From the NCBI GenBank assembly GCA_034520725.1, contig JAXHNH010000024.1, forward strand, positions 124,001-188,000: 64,000 nt of DNA, read 5' to 3'. Positions within the stretch are counted from its first letter, which is position 1. The number at the start of each line of letters is the position of its first letter. The stretch is from Gracilimonas sp034520725. GTDB taxonomy: Bacteria; Bacteroidota; Rhodothermia; Balneolales; Balneolaceae. The position numbers and the translations under genes were made by a program. Below the pieces are notes generated by a model. That model was given only the letters and a program-made list of their open reading frames with translations, had not been told where the DNA came from and made no database searches. This document shows, piece by piece, positions 62,531 to 64,000 of the stretch.

Positions 62531-64000
62531 TTGTTCTACCGGCTGCTTACGCTAAACTGGCGTATCTTTATTTCTAATCTGAACCGATTTCAGCTACTGC
62601 TGACCATCGGTTATATCTTGTTTCTCGGCATCATGCTGGTGAACTTGATCGGTACCGCTATTGTGGTAGTGCTCATGGACAGCCGCCCCTGGATGCAGGT
62701 AGAATTGCCCTGGCTCACCCCCGATATCTACAAATTTATTCTCCTTGTTTTCGGAAATGCCTACTGGCTCATGCATTTCTCCTTCACCAATATGCGGCTC
62801 CTGAATATTGAGGAGAACAGAAAGCTACTTGGTTTCGGCTTTCCCCTAAAGCGACTGGCCAAATATCTGACACTCATTGGTTTTTGCCACCCCGTGAACA
62901 TTATCTATAATTTTACCTGGGTGGTCTTCCTCATGATACAGGTCGATTTTGCATATCAGGTACCGGTTGGGTTGTCAGCTATTGCCCTGAATTATGTGCT
63001 CATATATTCAGTAAAGCACCGATTCATTCGCGTGGTGGAGAAGAGATTCATTGCGGTTGTGATTGGGTTCCTGTTTTTGGTCTTTGGATTGTTTCAGCTG
63101 GTTTCCCTATTTGCCTCCAACTCCAGCAGAATATTCAATGAGTTTATTCCTCAGGTTGAAACCGTAAATTACTTCCTTTCTTTGTTTCCGGGCGGACTAC
63201 TCATCCAAACGGTGACGGTGGAATACGGTTGGTTGAACGCCGCCATCATCTTTGCATTTTCAATTCTATTGGTCGGACTCACAGTGATAGATCATTTTAA
63301 CAAGACCAAAGAAGGACTCCAGAATCCCGGCCTTAAAAAAGCAGAAGAGGAAAGCAGCAAACTGTGGATCTTCCTTAGAAAAGTGATGGGCAGAAATGCC
63401 GGAAAATATTACTTCTACGTAATGAAGCATCCCTACAACCGGCTTCAGGTTCTTACACTTACAGTTATTCCACTCGTTTACGTACCGTTGCTGATGAACG
63501 TGGATTTTGAGATCGCCAGAACCATTCTGATACCAACCATACTTGCAGGTATTCCGGTAGCCCTGTTAGCCATGGGAATGGCCAATATGTACGGCTATGA
63601 GAACAGAGAATTCCTCCTTCATCTTCAGTTCCCCATCGACCTGGAAAAACAGCTCAAAGAGCGTTTCCTCGGAGTTATTGTACTGCCCTTGCTGGTCTTT
63701 TACCTGATCACCGTATTTGAGTTACTTGTCATTCCTGAGATCGGTTCACCGCTGCAGATCTTTGTTGCCAATACCTTCTTCTTTTTGATCTTCATGCTAC
63801 TGTTTGTGTGGAGTTCCTACTTCCAGTACAAACGGGCCACTTATTCCTCATTCAGTTACAAGCATCCGATCATCCCGCAAAAAGTGACCTTTGCCATTTC
63901 ATTCCTGATCTTTTCAATGGGATACCTCGTGTTTGTACCTTTGGAAGGACTAGAATGGTATAGGCTCACCATTATGGGCACGGTGATCGTGATCATGTGT
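62531..64000 (+). CDS. DUF5687 membrane protein, 5' part
   Basis: A large integral membrane protein running off the window after 490 codons. The frame is open from a TAA near 62505; TTG 62531 (FYRLLTLNWRIFISN) is the best start, although no clear ribosome-binding site precedes it. At least ten membrane helices are visible, for example LTIGYILFLGIMLVNLIGTAI, FIAVVIGFLFLVFGLFQLV and FLIFMLLFVWSSYFQY. The NMRLLNIEENRKLLGFGFP and MYGYENREFLLHLQFP motifs match DUF5687, a Bacteroidota family thought to be an ABC-2-like permease. Its ATPase would be expected next, outside the window. Confidence 0.75.
   Translation, partial: MFYRLLTLNWRIFISNLNRFQLLLTIGYILFLGIMLVNLIGTAIVVVLMDSRPWMQVELPWLTPDIYKFILLVFGNAYWLMHFSFTNMRLLNIEENRKLLGFGFPLKRLAKYLTLIGFCHPVNIIYNFTWVVFLMIQVDFAYQVPVGLSAIALNYVLIYSVKHRFIRVVEKRFIAVVIGFLFLVFGLFQLVSLFASNSSRIFNEFIPQVETVNYFLSLFPGGLLIQTVTVEYGWLNAAIIFAFSILLVGLTVIDHFNKTKEGLQNPGLKKAEEESSKLWIFLRKVMGRNAGKYYFYVMKHPYNRLQVLTLTVIPLVYVPLLMNVDFEIARTILIPTILAGIPVALLAMGMANMYGYENREFLLHLQFPIDLEKQLKERFLGVIVLPLLVFYLITVFELLVIPEIGSPLQIFVANTFFFLIFMLLFVWSSYFQYKRATYSSFSYKHPIIPQKVTFAISFLIFSMGYLVFVPLEGLEWYRLTIMGTVIVIMC

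Overview
The window looks like a chromosomal segment from a marine-type member of the Balneolota/Rhodothermota branch of the FCB group. The evidence is a PorX-type response regulator of the type IX secretion system, a secreted protease ending in the NPFNPST-type C-terminal sorting domain common in this branch, DUF5916 and DUF5687 proteins, a secreted tricorn-type S41 protease and several Bacteroidota-style lipoproteins. No rRNA or tRNA genes, prophage or CRISPR array were seen. Base composition is moderate. Many genes are interrupted by single-base frameshifts with both halves well conserved. At this density most are probably assembly or read errors, so such genes are annotated as one locus with the break point given.

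Layout. 1-13.7 kb: end of an M1 peptidase, malic enzyme, DUF5916 outer-membrane protein, a REP-associated transposase (RAYT) between two copies of its palindromic repeat, a tricorn-type protease, then a leftward group running peroxiredoxin, topA, an unknown gene and rlmG. 13.8-29.5 kb: a multi-hairpin repeat, NUDIX/AMP nucleosidase divergent pair, a DUF2975/HTH membrane-regulator module with a tandem palindromic operator, radC, gamma carbonic anhydrase, hemW, an unusual membrane-anchored HU-LysM protein with a second HU protein, fumarylacetoacetase, a T9SS-exported metalloprotease, trhO, an RluA-type pseudouridine synthase and an alpha/beta hydrolase. 29.6-33.5 kb: ComEA-like protein, porX, fasciclin lipoprotein, tsaE. 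33.5-34.5 kb: five dispersed GTCAT...ATGAC repeats around a GIY-YIG nuclease gene.

34.57-40.57 kb is the most interesting part: a chromosomal integron. An integron-type tyrosine recombinase (intI) reads leftward, next to an attI-like region, followed by six rightward gene cassettes that each end in an attC site. The boundaries are supported by each cassette's first bases being the reverse complement of its own attC left core. The cassettes carry no recognisable gene (1), a membrane protein (2), a HEPN-like protein (3), a beta-propeller lipoprotein (4), a RelE/ParE-type toxin-antitoxin pair (5) and a secreted SH3-like protein (6). The last attC is degenerate and the array runs into gene debris, including a cytochrome c remnant.

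41.6-64 kb returns to core genes: ppc, VOC protein, a MacA/MacB-like efflux or export operon, a PnuC-family transporter (probably for thiamine) convergent with thiamine pyrophosphokinase, nrnA, a response regulator, an HtrA lipoprotein, a beta-lactamase-fold serine hydrolase, serA, a glutamine amidotransferase-amidoligase pair, an ABC-F protein, a SIMPL protein, an AtuA-related protein and the start of a DUF5687 membrane protein.

Across the window a separate class of intergenic element recurs: short hairpins built from strict 7-base words, each lying immediately 3' of a stop codon, with different words at each locus.
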